Shown one piece after another: positions 13,611 through 13,719 of a stretch of DNA of 13,719 bases. How positions within the stretch are numbered: the stretch's first letter is position 1; each line of letters opens with the position of its first letter. Both the position numbers and the translations under genes were made by a program. The stretch comes from an uncultured Gemmatimonadota bacterium (lineage in GTDB: Bacteria > Gemmatimonadota > Gemmatimonadetes > Gemmatimonadales > Gemmatimonadaceae), in the NCBI GenBank assembly GCA_946480295.1, contig CAMLIT010000115.1, forward strand, positions 1 to 13,719, given 5' to 3'. A model generated the notes under the pieces. That model made no database searches and was not told where the DNA came from. It saw only the letters and a list, made by a program, of their open reading frames with translations.

Positions 13611-13719
13611 GCGGCGCGCCGGCGGGCGCGCCGCCCCACGCCCGCCCGCCGCCACGCCGGTGCCCCGCCCGCGCCGCGGGCCGCGGGCGACCCGCGCGGC
13701 GCGAAACGAGCGGCGCCGG
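13607..13719 (+). CDS. Start of a downstream ccm-operon gene (cut by window end)
   Basis: An ATG at 13607 overlaps the ccmD-like stop (ATGA), as at the other junctions of this operon, and the frame stays open to the window end (37 codons seen). The visible residues are Pro/Arg/Ala-rich (MSGAPAGAPPHARPPPRR at the N-terminus) and match no domain. In ccm operons the next gene is commonly ccmE or ccmF; ccmE, with an N-terminal cytoplasmic extension, is plausible. This is inference from order only. In such G+C-rich DNA an open frame of this length is weak evidence, and the true start may lie further on. Confidence 0.4.
   Translation, partial: MSGAPAGAPPHARPPPRRCPARAAGRGRPARRETSGA

Noticed and set aside
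13613..13632. Two GGCGCGCC octamers separated by four bases
   Set aside because: In DNA made almost wholly of G and C, such self-complementary octamers arise easily; nothing ties them to a function.

Overview
The window is a very GC-rich, gene-dense piece of bacterial chromosome. It has short intergenic gaps, many GTG starts, and stop/start overlaps (GTGA, ATGA, TAGTG) inside operons. No rRNA, tRNA, transposase, integrase, phage gene or CRISPR array was seen. Three features together fit a soil or environmental Gram-negative-type bacterium: G+C-rich heptamer repeats, a class I-like HMG-CoA reductase, and ccm-type cytochrome c maturation genes. Gemmatimonadota is my best guess. It rests on general resemblance and is not proven by any marker here.

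Layout. (1) 1-1090, minus: the N-terminal half of acetyl-CoA synthetase, cut by the window edge. (2) 1091-1560: a 470-base non-coding stretch holding two heptamer arrays facing each other as an inverted repeat, plus a third, unrelated heptamer array. (3) 1561-3242, plus: a phasin gene and a patatin-like lipase gene overlapping by one base, closed by a 13-bp perfect hairpin. (4) 3391-5637, plus: an ECF42-type sigma factor module made of a DGPF/YCII-domain protein, a DoxX-like membrane protein and a sigma factor with a long C-terminal extension. It is preceded by a TGTCGA-N17-CGAC element that resembles the promoter reported for this sigma group. (5) 5663-6878, plus: a TetR regulator with a perfect 18-bp palindrome between its -35 and -10 boxes and an apparently leaderless mRNA, followed by a DinB-fold protein. 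(6) 11075-6820, minus: HMG-CoA reductase, an ABC1/UbiB kinase-like protein and an LPLAT-type acyltransferase, with abutting or overlapping junctions. (7) 11265-13719, plus: the heme-export genes ccmA, ccmB, ccmC and a ccmD-like gene, all overlapping, plus the start of one further reading frame cut by the window end.

How the genes fit together. Acetyl-CoA synthetase, phasin and patatin suggest carbon storage and lipid turnover. The ECF42 module looks like a self-contained, positively autoregulated unit. The minus-strand trio points to isoprenoid and membrane-lipid metabolism. The ccm genes carry heme across or to the outer face of the membrane for c-type cytochromes. The observations most worth testing are the HMG-CoA reductase with Glu in place of its catalytic His, the leaderless autoregulated tetR, the sigma-factor promoter, the unusual three-gene lipid operon and the inverted heptamer arrays.
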